From NCBI GenBank assembly GCA_029194725.1, contig JARFXQ010000002.1:289258-353257 (forward strand): a stretch of 64,000 bases of DNA, given 5' to 3'. The notes beneath the pieces were generated by a model. The model ran no database searches and was not told the origin of the DNA. It saw only the letters and a program-made list of their open reading frames with translations. This DNA comes from Nitrospira sp. Its GTDB lineage: Bacteria > Nitrospirota > Nitrospiria > Nitrospirales > Nitrospiraceae. The number at the start of each line of letters is the position of its first letter. The first letter of the stretch is position 1. A program made the position numbers and the translations under genes. Of the stretch, positions 8,766-17,574 are shown piece after piece.

Positions 8766-10556
8766 CTACACAACTCTTACAGCTGTTGACCGCTTGAGAC
8801 CATGCTGATAAAAATTCCACATTTGCCAGCTGACAAACCCGCCGATGAGGTTGCGAACGTTGGTCACACCCTGTTGGCGTAGCACCCGCTCACCGAGATA
8901 CCCCCGTTGACCCACCCTGCAGTAGGTGACCACAGGCAGGTTCGTCGGTACCTCACCTATCCTCCCGCGCAATTCCGGTAGGGGGATGTTGACAGCACCA
9001 GGGATACGGTCCTCGGCGAACTCGGCGGAACTTCGAACGTCCACCACCACAGGCGGGGTTGCTGTTTCCAATGCCGCTCGCAGCTCAGCCGGAGTGATCG
9101 GAATCGTGCCGCCGCGCAGCACATTGGAAGCCTGAAAAGCTGCGACGTTGATCGCATCCTTCGCACTGCCATATTGCGGGGAATAGCAAAGCTCGGCTTG
9201 CTCGAGGTCGAACACGGTCGCCCCCATTTGAATCGCCATGGCCAACACATCGATCCGCTTATCGACCGCTTCCTCGCCGACGGCCTGGGCGCCGAGAACT
9301 CGCCCTGTCGATGTTTCGAAGATCAACTTGATCGTCAGCCGCTTCGCGCCAGGATAGTAGTCGGCGTGGTGAAAGGGATGAACGTAGATCACCTCGTAAT
9401 CTCGGTGCCGCTCCTTGCCGGCTCGCTGGAGGGCCTTCTCAGACTTCCCCGTCATGGCGGCGGTCAAGTCAAAGACGCGCACGATCGCACTTCCCTGACT
9501 GCCTCGGTACGGAGGGACGACACCGTCTTCTCCGTGCGCGCGAGCTATAATGTGGTCTGCCGCCAACCGGCCCTGGCGGTTGGCGGGACCGGCTAGCGGA
9601 ATGTGAGTTGATCCGCCCAAGATCGGGTCCGGAACCTCGATGACATCGCCGACCGCATAAATATTTGGATCGCTGGTCTGCAGAGATGCGTTCACTTTGA
9701 TCGCACCGCGATCGTTGGTTTTGATGCCGGCCGTTTGGGCCAACAGGCTTTCCGGCCTGACCCCGATGGCCAAGACGATCAGGTCACCGGGCAAAACCCG
9801 ACCATCGGTCAGGATCGCTCGTACGCCTTGCGCGTCGACCTCCGATTCCAGATCCACGACCCCATCGCTCAGATACAGGACGACACCCCGTTGGACCAAC
9901 GTCCGCTCGAGCGGCACCACCATTTCGGCATCGAATGGAGGGAGTATTTGTGGGTTTCTATCGACCAGGGTCGTGGTCACGCCGCGATGCACGAGTTGCT
10001 CGGCGACTTCCACTCCAATGAAGCCGCCCCCTAGAACGATCGCGTTCCTGACGCCACTGTCCACGACCGCCTTCAAGCGATCGACGTCCTCCAGGTTGCG
10101 TAGGCTCACGACGCGCGGATGATTCATCCCGACCTTGGCCAGCAGATTCGCCGGTCGAAGCGGAGCCGCCCCGGTCGAGAGGATCAAGAAGTCGAACGGC
10201 TCCCGATACTTCCGACCCGTGGTGAGTTCGTGAACGTCGATCGCTCTCGCAACCCGGTCGATCGCGACGACCTCCGTCCCTGTGCGGACATCGAGATTGA
10301 GCCATCCTTCGAGCATCTCAGAATCGGCCACCAGTAGCTGATTGCGATCAGAGATTTCGCCTCCCAGATAATAGGGCAGTCCACAGTTGGCGAAACTGGC
10401 ATGCGGACCACGTTCGAACAGCACGATCTGAGCCGACTCATCAAGTCGTCGCGCCCTGGCGGCGGCGCTGGCTCCACCTGCGACCCCGCCTACAATGACT
10501 ATGCGGACCGGTCGAGCTGAGATCAAGGATACGAAACCCTCCCTTGTTGTGGTCAT
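8766..10556 (-). CDS. CoA-disulfide reductase/NADH oxidase-like flavoprotein fused to rhodanese
   Basis: The 596-residue protein combines a pyridine-nucleotide disulfide oxidoreductase (about 15-480) and a C-terminal rhodanese domain (about 490-580). The N-terminus has the FAD-binding GGVAGG motif and the single redox cysteine in FANCGLPYY (about Cys58), as in CoA-disulfide reductases and NADH oxidases/persulfide reductases. The NAD site is VLGGGFIGVEVAE and the second FAD motif is IYAVGDV. The rhodanese active-site cysteine is in VVTYCRVGQRG. This CoADR-Rhd architecture is known for CoA persulfide or polysulfide reduction, so a role in sulfur or persulfide handling is likely. It is convergent with the upstream SUMF1 gene (28 bp apart). 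Confidence 0.92.
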   Translation of the reverse strand: MTTTREGFVSLISARPVRIVIVGGVAGGASAAARARRLDESAQIVLFERGPHASFANCGLPYYLGGEISDRNQLLVADSEMLEGWLNLDVRTGTEVVAIDRVARAIDVHELTTGRKYREPFDFLILSTGAAPLRPANLLAKVGMNHPRVVSLRNLEDVDRLKAVVDSGVRNAIVLGGGFIGVEVAEQLVHRGVTTTLVDRNPQILPPFDAEMVVPLERTLVQRGVVLYLSDGVVDLESEVDAQGVRAILTDGRVLPGDLIVLAIGVRPESLLAQTAGIKTNDRGAIKVNASLQTSDPNIYAVGDVIEVPDPILGGSTHIPLAGPANRQGRLAADHIIARAHGEDGVVPPYRGSQGSAIVRVFDLTAAMTGKSEKALQRAGKERHRDYEVIYVHPFHHADYYPGAKRLTIKLIFETSTGRVLGAQAVGEEAVDKRIDVLAMAIQMGATVFDLEQAELCYSPQYGSAKDAINVAAFQASNVLRGGTIPITPAELRAALETATPPVVVDVRSSAEFAEDRIPGAVNIPLPELRGRIGEVPTNLPVVTYCRVGQRGYLGERVLRQQGVTNVRNLIGGFVSWQMWNFYQHGLKRSTAVRVV

Positions 10557-10815
10557 CGCCGAAGCAATAAGATTGATGAATAAGAATCGATGGCTTTCCT
10601 TGTGGCTGAACCGGTTTTACCCCATCACCGGATCCAACTCAAAGCCGATGCCCTTGCAGATGCGTCGGCTCGATTGCGGTTGGTTCCCAGCTTTCGAGGC
10701 TCGCGTGATCCGGCCATGACAGGTGCTCTCACTTGGATATGAGACACCACATCGAAAATGGATTCGTTCATGCTCACATTTCTGCTCTTCTACTATCAGA
10801 CCTGAACATCGAGAC

Positions 10816-11283
10816 CTATTTGCTTGTTCCAAATCTGTACATGTCATGACATGCCGTGCAGCGAGCCGTCATGCTCGATAGGCGTTGCAAGATTTGTTGA
10901 GGCGTCTCGTGCCGCACGATCGCATCTGCCAGCGCATCCATATCTTTGTGGATCGACATGCCCATCTGTTTAAACGGCAGCGGCAACTTGGCCATGATCG
11001 TCGGCTCCACGTCCGCCGCCATGTTCATTCCAACCGCCCTCGCCGTTGCTTCCATTTGCTTCGGATCAGGATCCGGCTCTCCCAGCCCCCTAAGAAGCCC
11101 ATCCACCGCTTTCAAGAGCAGACGCATCTCACCGAGGATTTGGTCGCGTTCTGCCGCTGCCAAGACTATTTCCGTCCGACCGTCACTTCCCGTTTTCGTC
11201 ACGCCCTTGATGAAAAACCATCCTCCCACGCTCAGCGTGACTACCCATAGGGTGATGGCGGTAATGCAATAATTGCGCTTCAT
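10816..11283 (-). CDS. Cytochrome c'-like monohaem protein
   Basis: The product (155 residues from ATG 11283) has an N-terminal membrane anchor or signal sequence (MKRNYCITAITLWV onward) and a helical body. A single haem-binding CTACH motif sits 11 residues before the C-terminus. A haem near the C-terminus of a four-helix protein is the arrangement of class II cytochromes c (cytochrome c', c556). The start was chosen because a GAAAGGA ribosome-binding site lies just upstream; an in-frame ATG 39 bp further upstream lacks one. It probably carries electrons or binds NO/CO in the periplasm. The role in the redox block is inferred. Confidence 0.8.
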   Translation of the reverse strand: MKRNYCITAITLWVVTLSVGGWFFIKGVTKTGSDGRTEIVLAAAERDQILGEMRLLLKAVDGLLRGLGEPDPDPKQMEATARAVGMNMAADVEPTIMAKLPLPFKQMGMSIHKDMDALADAIVRHETPQQILQRLSSMTARCTACHDMYRFGTSK

Positions 11284-11597
11284 CTCATTCCTTTCAAGAG
11301 TTGGTCTACTAATCTCCTGCAAGAAAAGAACCGAATAACCCTCGATGCTGTGCTGTCGCAGGGAGAATATTCCGGTGCTTAGCTGAGTCTCGGCGGCGAG
11401 GCGGTAGCTCTTTGCTACAGGGAACGGGAAACCTCTGTTGCAGAAGGCAACAAAGATAAGAGTTCACGGGCCATAAAACCGATGGTGTCGGACGTCGATG
11501 ATTTGCCTCCGCAACCCATTCCTCCGGTGAAACCACAAGCATTGAGAAGCTTTCCTTGAAGTGCTGAGGAAGGGGATTGTGAATTGTGCTCGCTCAG
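11284..11597. other. Intergenic region, nothing recognised
   Basis: About 314 bp between the CopD-like gene and the cytochrome c'-like gene, both on the minus strand. It presumably holds the promoter of the cytochrome gene. Small frames here have no family features, and no repeat or clear hairpin terminator is visible. Confidence 0.4.
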
Positions 11598-12074
11598 CTA
11601 GGACCGAGCCAGCATCGTTGCCGCGATCACCACAGCTAATGCGACGAGCAACGAGACACGCGGCAGCCAGCGCGCGGTTTTGAAGACGACCTGTTCACCG
11701 GGCGTTCGCTGGGAATCCGGTATGGCACTCACCCGACTGACTTGAGGACCGAAAACAAGATCATGGAGGAGGGTCAGGAACAGCAACAGGGAGACCAGGA
11801 TCAACTTCACGGTCACGATCCCCGACCAAGAGCCGGGATCCGCTACATTGACTCCGCGATGCGCCAACAACATCGGGCCTGTGGTAAGCAGTACTGCTAT
11901 TGCCATCCAAACGACGGGGCGAAATCGTAGCGCCGCAGATCGAAACAGCGCCATGAATTCCGGCGCCGCCTTCCGGCCTCTGACCAACGGTGCCAAGACC
12001 AAGGAGAGAAAAATCATTCCGCCGATCCAGGTGACGGCGGCAAGGAGGTGTAGGACGACCAGGGTGAAGTACAT
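11598..12074 (-). CDS. CopD-like integral membrane protein
   Basis: The 158-residue protein has four hydrophobic helices (about 3-25, 48-70, 83-105, 133-155). The first contains LHLLAAVTWIGGMIFL, the HxxxxxxWxG motif typical of the CopD/copper-resistance and related four-helix membrane families, and a second conserved segment is LAHRG. Members are linked to copper uptake or to haem/copper-associated electron transfer. It lies just downstream of the pentahaem cytochrome gene on the same strand (84 bp), so the two may be co-transcribed. Exact family assignment (CopD or DUF4149-like) is not secure. Confidence 0.75.
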   Translation of the reverse strand: MYFTLVVLHLLAAVTWIGGMIFLSLVLAPLVRGRKAAPEFMALFRSAALRFRPVVWMAIAVLLTTGPMLLAHRGVNVADPGSWSGIVTVKLILVSLLLFLTLLHDLVFGPQVSRVSAIPDSQRTPGEQVVFKTARWLPRVSLLVALAVVIAATMLARS

Positions 12075-12158
12075 GAAGCCTCAGTCGTTAGAGGAGAAAT
12101 ATCGTTGTAGCATTAGACCATGAGCGGAGATGTTTGTTTTGTCCGCGCGATGTGATTC

Positions 12159-13424
12159 TCAGCCGTGACCCGGTGCGGCGCAGGCGAGGCGTGTATTCTG
12201 TTCAGTCCGCTCGAAGGCATCCGTCAGATTGCCGGTCAAGGGGGCCACTCGTTCATAGACTGTGAAGTTATAGGGATCCTTCGCTGTAAGACCGTACTTG
12301 TTGATGAGCATTTGATGTTGCCGTTCAGTCTGGATGTGGTAACGAATCTTGGTGATCAATTTGAGCCCGGCTGTTTCCTTCGGCAATTGATACTCAAACG
12401 TATAGTCCCGGCTGGCCAACGGCATGAGACGATTGTCATACAGTTCGATGATCGCCGGCTGCCACATGATCCATCGTCCCATGGTATCCGACTGGTCTTC
12501 CAATGCCTTTCCGTTTTGGTCCTCGACGGCAAACTCGACCGTGAAGTGGCGATCAGGGTCTCCCGTCGGGAGTTTATGCCCCGCGCCAGCATTGATCAGC
12601 GTCAGCGTGACGCGGACCTTGTCGCCAGGTTTGGGTTCCGCCGGTTCCGCTACCACCTTTACACCGATCGCTCTCTTGATCATCTCTGGGTCATGTCCGC
12701 CACGCCAGAGATGTTGACGCCCCTGGCGAACGGGACCTCCTACGGCGATCGGCCGTTCGACCTCGGGCATGTGGCAGTTCTGGCAGATGAACCCGCGTTC
12801 CTTCATCCAATAGCCGTCCTCGAATTCGGTATAGGTGCCGCATGGCCCTCCGTTATAAAACTGCGCCGGTCCCCCCACGACGCTATGGCAACGATAACAG
12901 ACCTCGGTGGTGCGAAACATAGGATCATACTTCGTCGGATGGGGAGCTTTGGCATCCTCGAATGGTCCCAGGATCACTCCGTCTCGGACATGGCAAGCCA
13001 CACAGGTCACGCCTTCCCGCTGGTAGTTCGCATCGTAGTGGGGATTCGGCTCCTGCACCGCTCGTTCGACCCGGTCTCGCGGGATCTCCTTAATCAACGT
13101 CGGTTGCTGATTTTCCAGCGGCGTATGACAGTTGAGACAGACCCAGATGTGTTTATCTTTGGTCCAGTAAGCTTGAAAGAAGGGATCGTCGTAGGCCTGT
13201 GCATGAATGCTGGTTCTCCACTCCTTGTAAATGTCTGTATGGCAGGCTCCACAAGACTCGGCCTTGAGGCTTGTCAAACCCGCTGGAATCTTTTGATGGG
13301 GAATGGCAGAGGCATAGTCCGACCGTAGTCCAAAAATGACGACCGGTTTGACCTCGGTGTAATACAAGTATGTGAGCCCGCTCAAGACGACGACCCCGAT
13401 CAAAATTCTCTTGAACCACCGCAT
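12159..13424 (-). CDS. Exported pentahaem cytochrome c
   Basis: The 421-residue protein starts with a signal anchor (residues 5-24). It has five CxxCH haem-binding motifs: CGACH, CLNCH, CVACH, CYRCH and CQNCH, all in the N-terminal about 220 residues. The C-terminal half (about 245-400) is haem-free, with a beta-rich KPGDKVRVTLTL segment and a GAGHKLPTGDPDRHF segment. That layout resembles the cytochrome c-554/NrfA-like multihaem family with a beta-sandwich tail. It is probably a periplasmic electron-transfer protein. Upstream (55 bp) is a TVP38-type membrane protein and downstream a CopD-like protein, so they may form a small envelope redox operon. Redox partner and donor are unknown. Confidence 0.88.
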   Translation of the reverse strand: MRWFKRILIGVVVLSGLTYLYYTEVKPVVIFGLRSDYASAIPHQKIPAGLTSLKAESCGACHTDIYKEWRTSIHAQAYDDPFFQAYWTKDKHIWVCLNCHTPLENQQPTLIKEIPRDRVERAVQEPNPHYDANYQREGVTCVACHVRDGVILGPFEDAKAPHPTKYDPMFRTTEVCYRCHSVVGGPAQFYNGGPCGTYTEFEDGYWMKERGFICQNCHMPEVERPIAVGGPVRQGRQHLWRGGHDPEMIKRAIGVKVVAEPAEPKPGDKVRVTLTLINAGAGHKLPTGDPDRHFTVEFAVEDQNGKALEDQSDTMGRWIMWQPAIIELYDNRLMPLASRDYTFEYQLPKETAGLKLITKIRYHIQTERQHQMLINKYGLTAKDPYNFTVYERVAPLTGNLTDAFERTEQNTRLACAAPGHG

Positions 13425-13479
13425 CGATCTCTCCGTTTGCCTGCCCCACGATCGACATCACAGGGTACGGGCCTCTCTG

Positions 13480-14214
13480 TTATCGGTCAGATTGTGAAGG
13501 ACGAACAAGCTTACGATACACCACGGGCATGAGAAATAGCAGGCCCAGCAGCGTGAACGCGAGGAGGAGCCGAGGAGAAGCCAATTCGCCGAGCGAATTG
13601 ATCGTACCCAATTGACGACCCGCGAAGGTGTAGGCGAGACTGCCGGGGATAATCCCGAGGGCTGTCGCGGTGACGTACGTCCCTACGCGCACTCTCGTCA
13701 ACCCCGAGAGCAGGTTCACGAGGAAAAAGGGGAACAGCGGAATGAGTCGCAACGTGAGAAGATAATTAAAGGCGTTCTGGGAAAAACCATCCTGAAAAGC
13801 CGAGAGCCGGTCGCCGAACCGTCGCTCCACCCAGCCACGAAACAGATACCGAGCGGCCAGAAACGCCAATGTGGCTCCGGTCGTGGCTCCGATATTCACA
13901 TAGAGCGCGGCCCACAGAGTCCCGAAGAGGAACCCTCCGGCAAGCGTCATCAGGGTCGCTCCCGGCAACGAGAAGGCGGTCTGGGCGACATAAGTCAGGA
14001 TGAATAACACCACGGCCGATACATAATGCTCTTCGGTAAAAGAGAACAGCTTTTCCCGGTTGGCCTTGAGCACATCGAGCGAGACATAGGCCATGAGGTC
14101 GAAAAAATAAAAGGCGCCGATCACGGCCAGAAAGACGACTGCGACGATGACCTTCCCTTTCATTGAGGCCGGGCTCTGCGCTTCGGGCGTCAGGATTTGT
14201 CCCTCAGATGACAT
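13480..14214 (-). CDS. TVP38/TMEM64 (DedA-superfamily) membrane protein
   Basis: The 244-residue protein has a cytoplasmic N-terminus and about six hydrophobic segments. The SNARE-associated/VTT domain (about 65-210) shows SLPGATLMTLAGGFLFG, a GATTGATLAFLAARY segment and the re-entrant FPFFLVNLLSGLTRV region with a conserved Arg-Leu-Ile-Pro just before it. DedA-superfamily proteins act in membrane lipid scrambling, undecaprenyl-phosphate recycling or proton homeostasis. It is the first gene of a run of minus-strand envelope genes and is divergent from the small membrane-protein gene at 14254. Confidence 0.88.
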   Translation of the reverse strand: MSSEGQILTPEAQSPASMKGKVIVAVVFLAVIGAFYFFDLMAYVSLDVLKANREKLFSFTEEHYVSAVVLFILTYVAQTAFSLPGATLMTLAGGFLFGTLWAALYVNIGATTGATLAFLAARYLFRGWVERRFGDRLSAFQDGFSQNAFNYLLTLRLIPLFPFFLVNLLSGLTRVRVGTYVTATALGIIPGSLAYTFAGRQLGTINSLGELASPRLLLAFTLLGLLFLMPVVYRKLVRPSQSDR

Positions 14215-14253
14215 TGCAACCCTCTGTCCGACTCCGTACAGTAACCCTCCACG

Positions 14254-14715
14254 ATGTTAGGAGACTCACATCTCGTGAGGCACGTCCTGCTGGTGGGAGC
14301 CAGTCTCCTTCTGACCTATGTTCTCGCCTTTACCACGCTGATGATCCGCTGGATGACCTTTTGGATCCGCGGATCCTATTTTGTTTCCTATCAAGCTATT
14401 TTCTTGATCACGCTGACGATCTTCCTGCTGGGATGGCTGCGTCGTCATCATACTGGACCACTTCCCGTTTCCTCAACCATCCTCTACTCGATCGTCGCCG
14501 GATATGTATCGGGGTTGATTGCGATGGCGCTGTATCCCATTACTCAACCGGATGGGCTTCAGCAAGTGGCCATTGGTCTCCGATTTCCCACGCCTGAAGC
14601 GGTTGCAGCTTTCTTGTGGTTCCCCGTTCGGATGCTGGCCTGGCTGTTTGGGGGCATCGCCGGCATGACCATGCTGACTATGAGCCGATTACTATGCGAC
14701 CATGCCCGATCGTAA
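14254..14715 (+). CDS. Small integral membrane protein, unknown
   Basis: The 153-residue product has four strongly hydrophobic segments (about 10-30, 42-62, 73-93, 118-142) linked by short polar loops. I do not recognise a family. It lies 39 bp from the divergent TVP38-type gene and upstream of a secreted protein on the same strand. Start at ATG 14254 is the first in frame. Coding is supported by length, membrane-protein composition and position in a gap between real genes. Confidence 0.6.
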   Translation: MLGDSHLVRHVLLVGASLLLTYVLAFTTLMIRWMTFWIRGSYFVSYQAIFLITLTIFLLGWLRRHHTGPLPVSSTILYSIVAGYVSGLIAMALYPITQPDGLQQVAIGLRFPTPEAVAAFLWFPVRMLAWLFGGIAGMTMLTMSRLLCDHARS

Positions 14716-14842
14716 CCCTCGAGGAGCAGGGCAAGACCCATATAAAATGGTGCGGGATGGATCGTCGAAGAGCGCTCCGCCGGTGCTGCGATCGGGTTTC
14801 GTTGTACCAAATCGATCCGATAACGGAGGATAGAAGTTTCTT

Positions 14843-15472
14843 ATGAAAACGCTGATGATTCGAGGATATCTTGTGTTGACCCTAGCAACGATGAGTCTCG
14901 CCCCAAACGCCACGCCCGCTCTCGGCGCAACGATCGAAACCAAGGATGGGACTGCCTGGAAGCTCTATACAAACCCTCGTTTCGGTTTTTCCGTCCGGTA
15001 TCCAGACGACTGGCGCCTTGGCAACCAGCTCCCGGGCGGAATCGGAGTGACACTGTTCCCTTCGGTCGAGCACAGCCTGATCGCATTGTCCGGCCACATG
15101 AATATGGTCAGCGGCAGCAGCCAGGACGGACGGCAGACGCTTGATGAATTCACCGCGTCACGCCGGCGCGTCATTGCGCGACTCTACGATAAGAAGAAAA
15201 TGGAGATCACCTGGCAAAAGGATGCGAACACCAGTCTGGCTGGATTTCCCGCGAAGCGCCTGACCTTCACCTATCAAGACGACCGGCGCAATGCGATGCT
15301 GGAGGTCCACATTTTTTCGTTGGGGCGAAAGGAAGGGCGCGGTGTGCGGATTAAAATGCCCGCCGATCGCATGGTCCAGCTAATGCCGACGATCAGACGG
15401 ATGCTGCAATCCTATGAAGCGGGCAGAGATCAGAATGCCGTGAGCCCGATAGTTCCGAAAGGGAAAGATTGA
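14843..15472 (+). CDS. Exported PsbP-like hypothetical protein
   Basis: The 209-residue protein has a signal peptide (about residues 1-29, cleavage near ALGA). The mature part begins with a segment of the type FGFSVRYPDDWRL, a hallmark of PsbP-like/MOG1-fold domains in bacterial lipoproteins and secreted proteins. The rest alternates strands and helices to about residue 195, followed by a polar tail. No catalytic motif is visible. It is probably periplasmic; function is unknown. It is convergent with the short frames on the minus strand that follow. Confidence 0.75.
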   Translation: MKTLMIRGYLVLTLATMSLAPNATPALGATIETKDGTAWKLYTNPRFGFSVRYPDDWRLGNQLPGGIGVTLFPSVEHSLIALSGHMNMVSGSSQDGRQTLDEFTASRRRVIARLYDKKKMEITWQKDANTSLAGFPAKRLTFTYQDDRRNAMLEVHIFSLGRKEGRGVRIKMPADRMVQLMPTIRRMLQSYEAGRDQNAVSPIVPKGKD

Positions 15473-15480
15473 GGTTGCGC

Positions 15481-15642
15481 CTAACGAATCCAGTTCGATA
15501 CGCCCGGTAATCGCACGAACCAGCGTCGGGGAGCCTCGCTGACGCCTCTGGCGAGATTGCTCTTGTCCGGCTTGGCCACGGCGACGATTCGTTTCACGAT
15601 GGTCTGGAATGCCGCTTCATTCACTGTACGTGGGTGTTTCAT
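15481..15642 (-). CDS. Short open frame, 53 residues, doubtful
   Basis: A minus-strand frame from ATG 15642 to TAG 15481 would encode a basic 53-residue peptide starting MKHPRTVNEAAF and ending PGVSNWIR. GC-rich third positions look coding-like. There is no good ribosome-binding site at the right distance and no family that I recognise. It could be the 3' end of an eroded gene, or a small gene downstream of the frame at 15669-15902. Confidence 0.3.
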   Translation of the reverse strand: MKHPRTVNEAAFQTIVKRIVAVAKPDKSNLARGVSEAPRRWFVRLPGVSNWIR

Positions 15643-15668
15643 GTCACCGTCGCTTAGCCTTTCACGGC

Positions 15669-15902
15669 CTACTTTTCACATACTCCTCCAACCAACGTCC
15701 GACGCCGACAATTGTCAGCCCCAATAAATTGCACGTGGAGGTTCACGAGACGCGCCTCGGCAAACTCCTTCTTGATCTCCTCCAGATTCTTACGATGTTT
15801 GTTCGCCAGGACCACTTCAACCCGCCCCGACGAAGCGACATGGTCCGGCTGCGCGGCGACTGTACCGATCGTCGGCGGGCCGAGAACGATCGTGAAACAC
15901 AA
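15669..15902 (-). CDS. Short exported-like protein or remnant
   Basis: The frame starts at a TTG (15902), 15 bp after the cupredoxin-like gene on the same strand, and encodes 77 residues. Residues 1-17 resemble a signal sequence (a FTIVLGPPTIGTVAAQ segment). The middle (VEVVLANKHRKNLEEIKKEF) reads like a genuine charged helix of a folded protein. The end (CRRRTLVGGVCEK) does not, which suggests a truncated or frameshifted gene. Function is unknown. Confidence 0.4.
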   Translation of the reverse strand: MCFTIVLGPPTIGTVAAQPDHVASSGRVEVVLANKHRKNLEEIKKEFAEARLVNLHVQFIGADNCRRRTLVGGVCEK

Positions 15903-15916
15903 AGCGTGGAGACCTT

Positions 15917-16705
15917 TTATCGTTCGATGACTCGTTTTGCGTCAAACCGCCAATCAAGGGAGACGGTCTCGTTCGGTTTCACAGTGATTTCCCGTTCTTG
16001 AGTCCCCAAGATCGGGTGCCAGGCCTTGATATGGTAGGTGCCGGCGGGAACGTCGTCGATGGCGAATGATCCATTGAGGTCTGTGACCGCATAATAGGGA
16101 TTGTCGATCGCGTACCCCCAATTCTGCATGTAGGGATGCATGCCGCACTGCATCGTAAACGCTTTTCGCCCTTTGGCCAGCTGCACGATATCGGTGGTCC
16201 CGCTCTCTTGCAGCGCAGGCCGATGGAAGACGATATCGACTCCGGTTTGGTTGTACGCATATCCTTGGATGTCATGTGCCACCGGATCTCGATTGAACAC
16301 CGTGACTCGGCGCTTGTCGCTGACTATGGTGACGAAGGGCAGGAACTGACAAAGGCTTGCTTCCACTTCGGCATCGGTGAAGGTGAACGGCTTGCCTCTC
16401 TCGATGCCCTCCAGGACCAGCACGACATCTTTGAGCCCGCCGTCCGGCCCGATCGTGACTTCCTTCAGAAGTCGATGCCCATTTCCATCCGACACAGCGC
16501 TGCAAAACTCGCTGTCCTGAGACCGACGCAGATCAAACTCTTGCGGATCCGGCACGGTTCCCGTGAAGGTGACCTTGCCCCGCACGACCGCACCATCCTC
16601 CACAGTCCCCGATTCATAGGCTCCGGCATCTGCTTGAAGTCCCGCCATCAAGATAGCCGATACAGAGCCGGCCAACCACAGTCCTCTCAGAAATCGTTGT
16701 CTCAT
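15917..16705 (-). CDS. Exported cupredoxin-like protein with carboxypeptidase-regulatory-like tail
   Basis: The product (262 residues from ATG 16705, chosen for its GGAGGGG ribosome-binding site) has a signal peptide ending near LQADAGA. An N-terminal beta domain (about 30-110) has two separated cysteines. The cupredoxin-like part (about 110-195) offers potential copper ligands: His in DPVAHDI, then Cys, His and Met in CGMHPYM. The C-terminal beta-sandwich (about 200-255, DLNGSFAIDDVPAGTYHIKAWHP) is a carboxypeptidase-regulatory-like domain. It is probably a periplasmic electron carrier or metal-binding protein, consistent with the neighbouring cytochromes and the multicopper oxidase. Confidence 0.8.
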   Translation of the reverse strand: MRQRFLRGLWLAGSVSAILMAGLQADAGAYESGTVEDGAVVRGKVTFTGTVPDPQEFDLRRSQDSEFCSAVSDGNGHRLLKEVTIGPDGGLKDVVLVLEGIERGKPFTFTDAEVEASLCQFLPFVTIVSDKRRVTVFNRDPVAHDIQGYAYNQTGVDIVFHRPALQESGTTDIVQLAKGRKAFTMQCGMHPYMQNWGYAIDNPYYAVTDLNGSFAIDDVPAGTYHIKAWHPILGTQEREITVKPNETVSLDWRFDAKRVIER

Positions 16706-16873
16706 ATCCCCTCCGGTCATGCGTTCACTGTTGCGCGGCTGCTGGATTCGCGTTACCCAACCGTCACGGAAGTTCAAATAGGAACGTGGATTGCCCAGCG
16801 AAAATCAGTCTGTAAAACTCTTCCGACCGCTGCCTCTGCTTCCTCACCGTCTTGAGTGGAAATCGTTCGGCCG

Positions 16874-17086
16874 AGCCCACATTATTCATGACAGTTCGTC
16901 GCGAAATTGCGGAGTCGCCAAGCGAGACGGGCACGCGGAGCCGCGAGGAAGGGAGGCATACTTGAAACAGTATGTCGACCGACCGAGCGGCGAGCCTGCC
17001 CGCTTGGCTGCGGGAAACCGGCAGCCAGGCTCGTCGTAGCGGCGAATCCACAATTGCAGCAGCAGTGCTCATGAATAATGTGGGCT
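16874..17086. repeat. MITE-like element with 18-bp perfect terminal inverted repeats
   Basis: The sequence AGCCCACATTATTCATGA at 16874-16891 is exactly inverted at 17069-17086. The 177-bp core is GC-rich and has its own hairpin (GAGCCT/AGGCTC arms enclosing GGCTGC/GCAGCC near 16990-17035). No protein of family type is encoded. This looks like a non-autonomous transposon relic or solo transposon ends. It lies in the 869-bp gap between the divergent cupredoxin-like and SUMF1-fold genes. Confidence 0.65.
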
Positions 17087-17574
17087 AGGTTACCCATCGG
17101 TAATATTGCCGGATTTCACCATTTTCGGCAATGGTCACTTCGAACAACTCGGTTGGATGGCCATTCAGCACTTCGTCCCCTACGGACCCCCTCACGATTT
17201 CTCTTCTATTTTATTCAGAAGGCGGAAGATTTCATCGCCGGCCTCATGTCTACGATAAGCGTAACCGTGAGAGTTGCCTAATTCGGATGGCGTTGGTTCT
17301 GAAAGAGTACCGAATTACTCAAGGCTTATTCTTCACAGGGCCAGTAACAGGAGACACAAGATGCTCGTTACCGGTGATCGGGCCAGCTGACACTCCATTC
17401 CAAGCCTCGTCCAAACCATGAAGTCGTTTAGCCCCAATAAATGAGCCTGGCATCGGTCTGTTCAGATCCAGTGGAATCAGAATGGCTTGATCGTTGAACT
17501 GAAACGCTTGTAAGGCACGAGCGTCGGGGTTTATAGTGCCCCCCGTTCTTGGCCTACAATGATCTCAAGACTAT
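17087..17574. other. Intergenic region upstream of SUMF1 gene, nothing recognised
   Basis: About 490 bp between the MITE-like element and the plus-strand SUMF1-fold gene. Base composition is lower in GC than the flanks. It presumably holds the promoter of the gene at 17575. I see no repeat, RNA gene or -24/-12 promoter. Confidence 0.4.
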
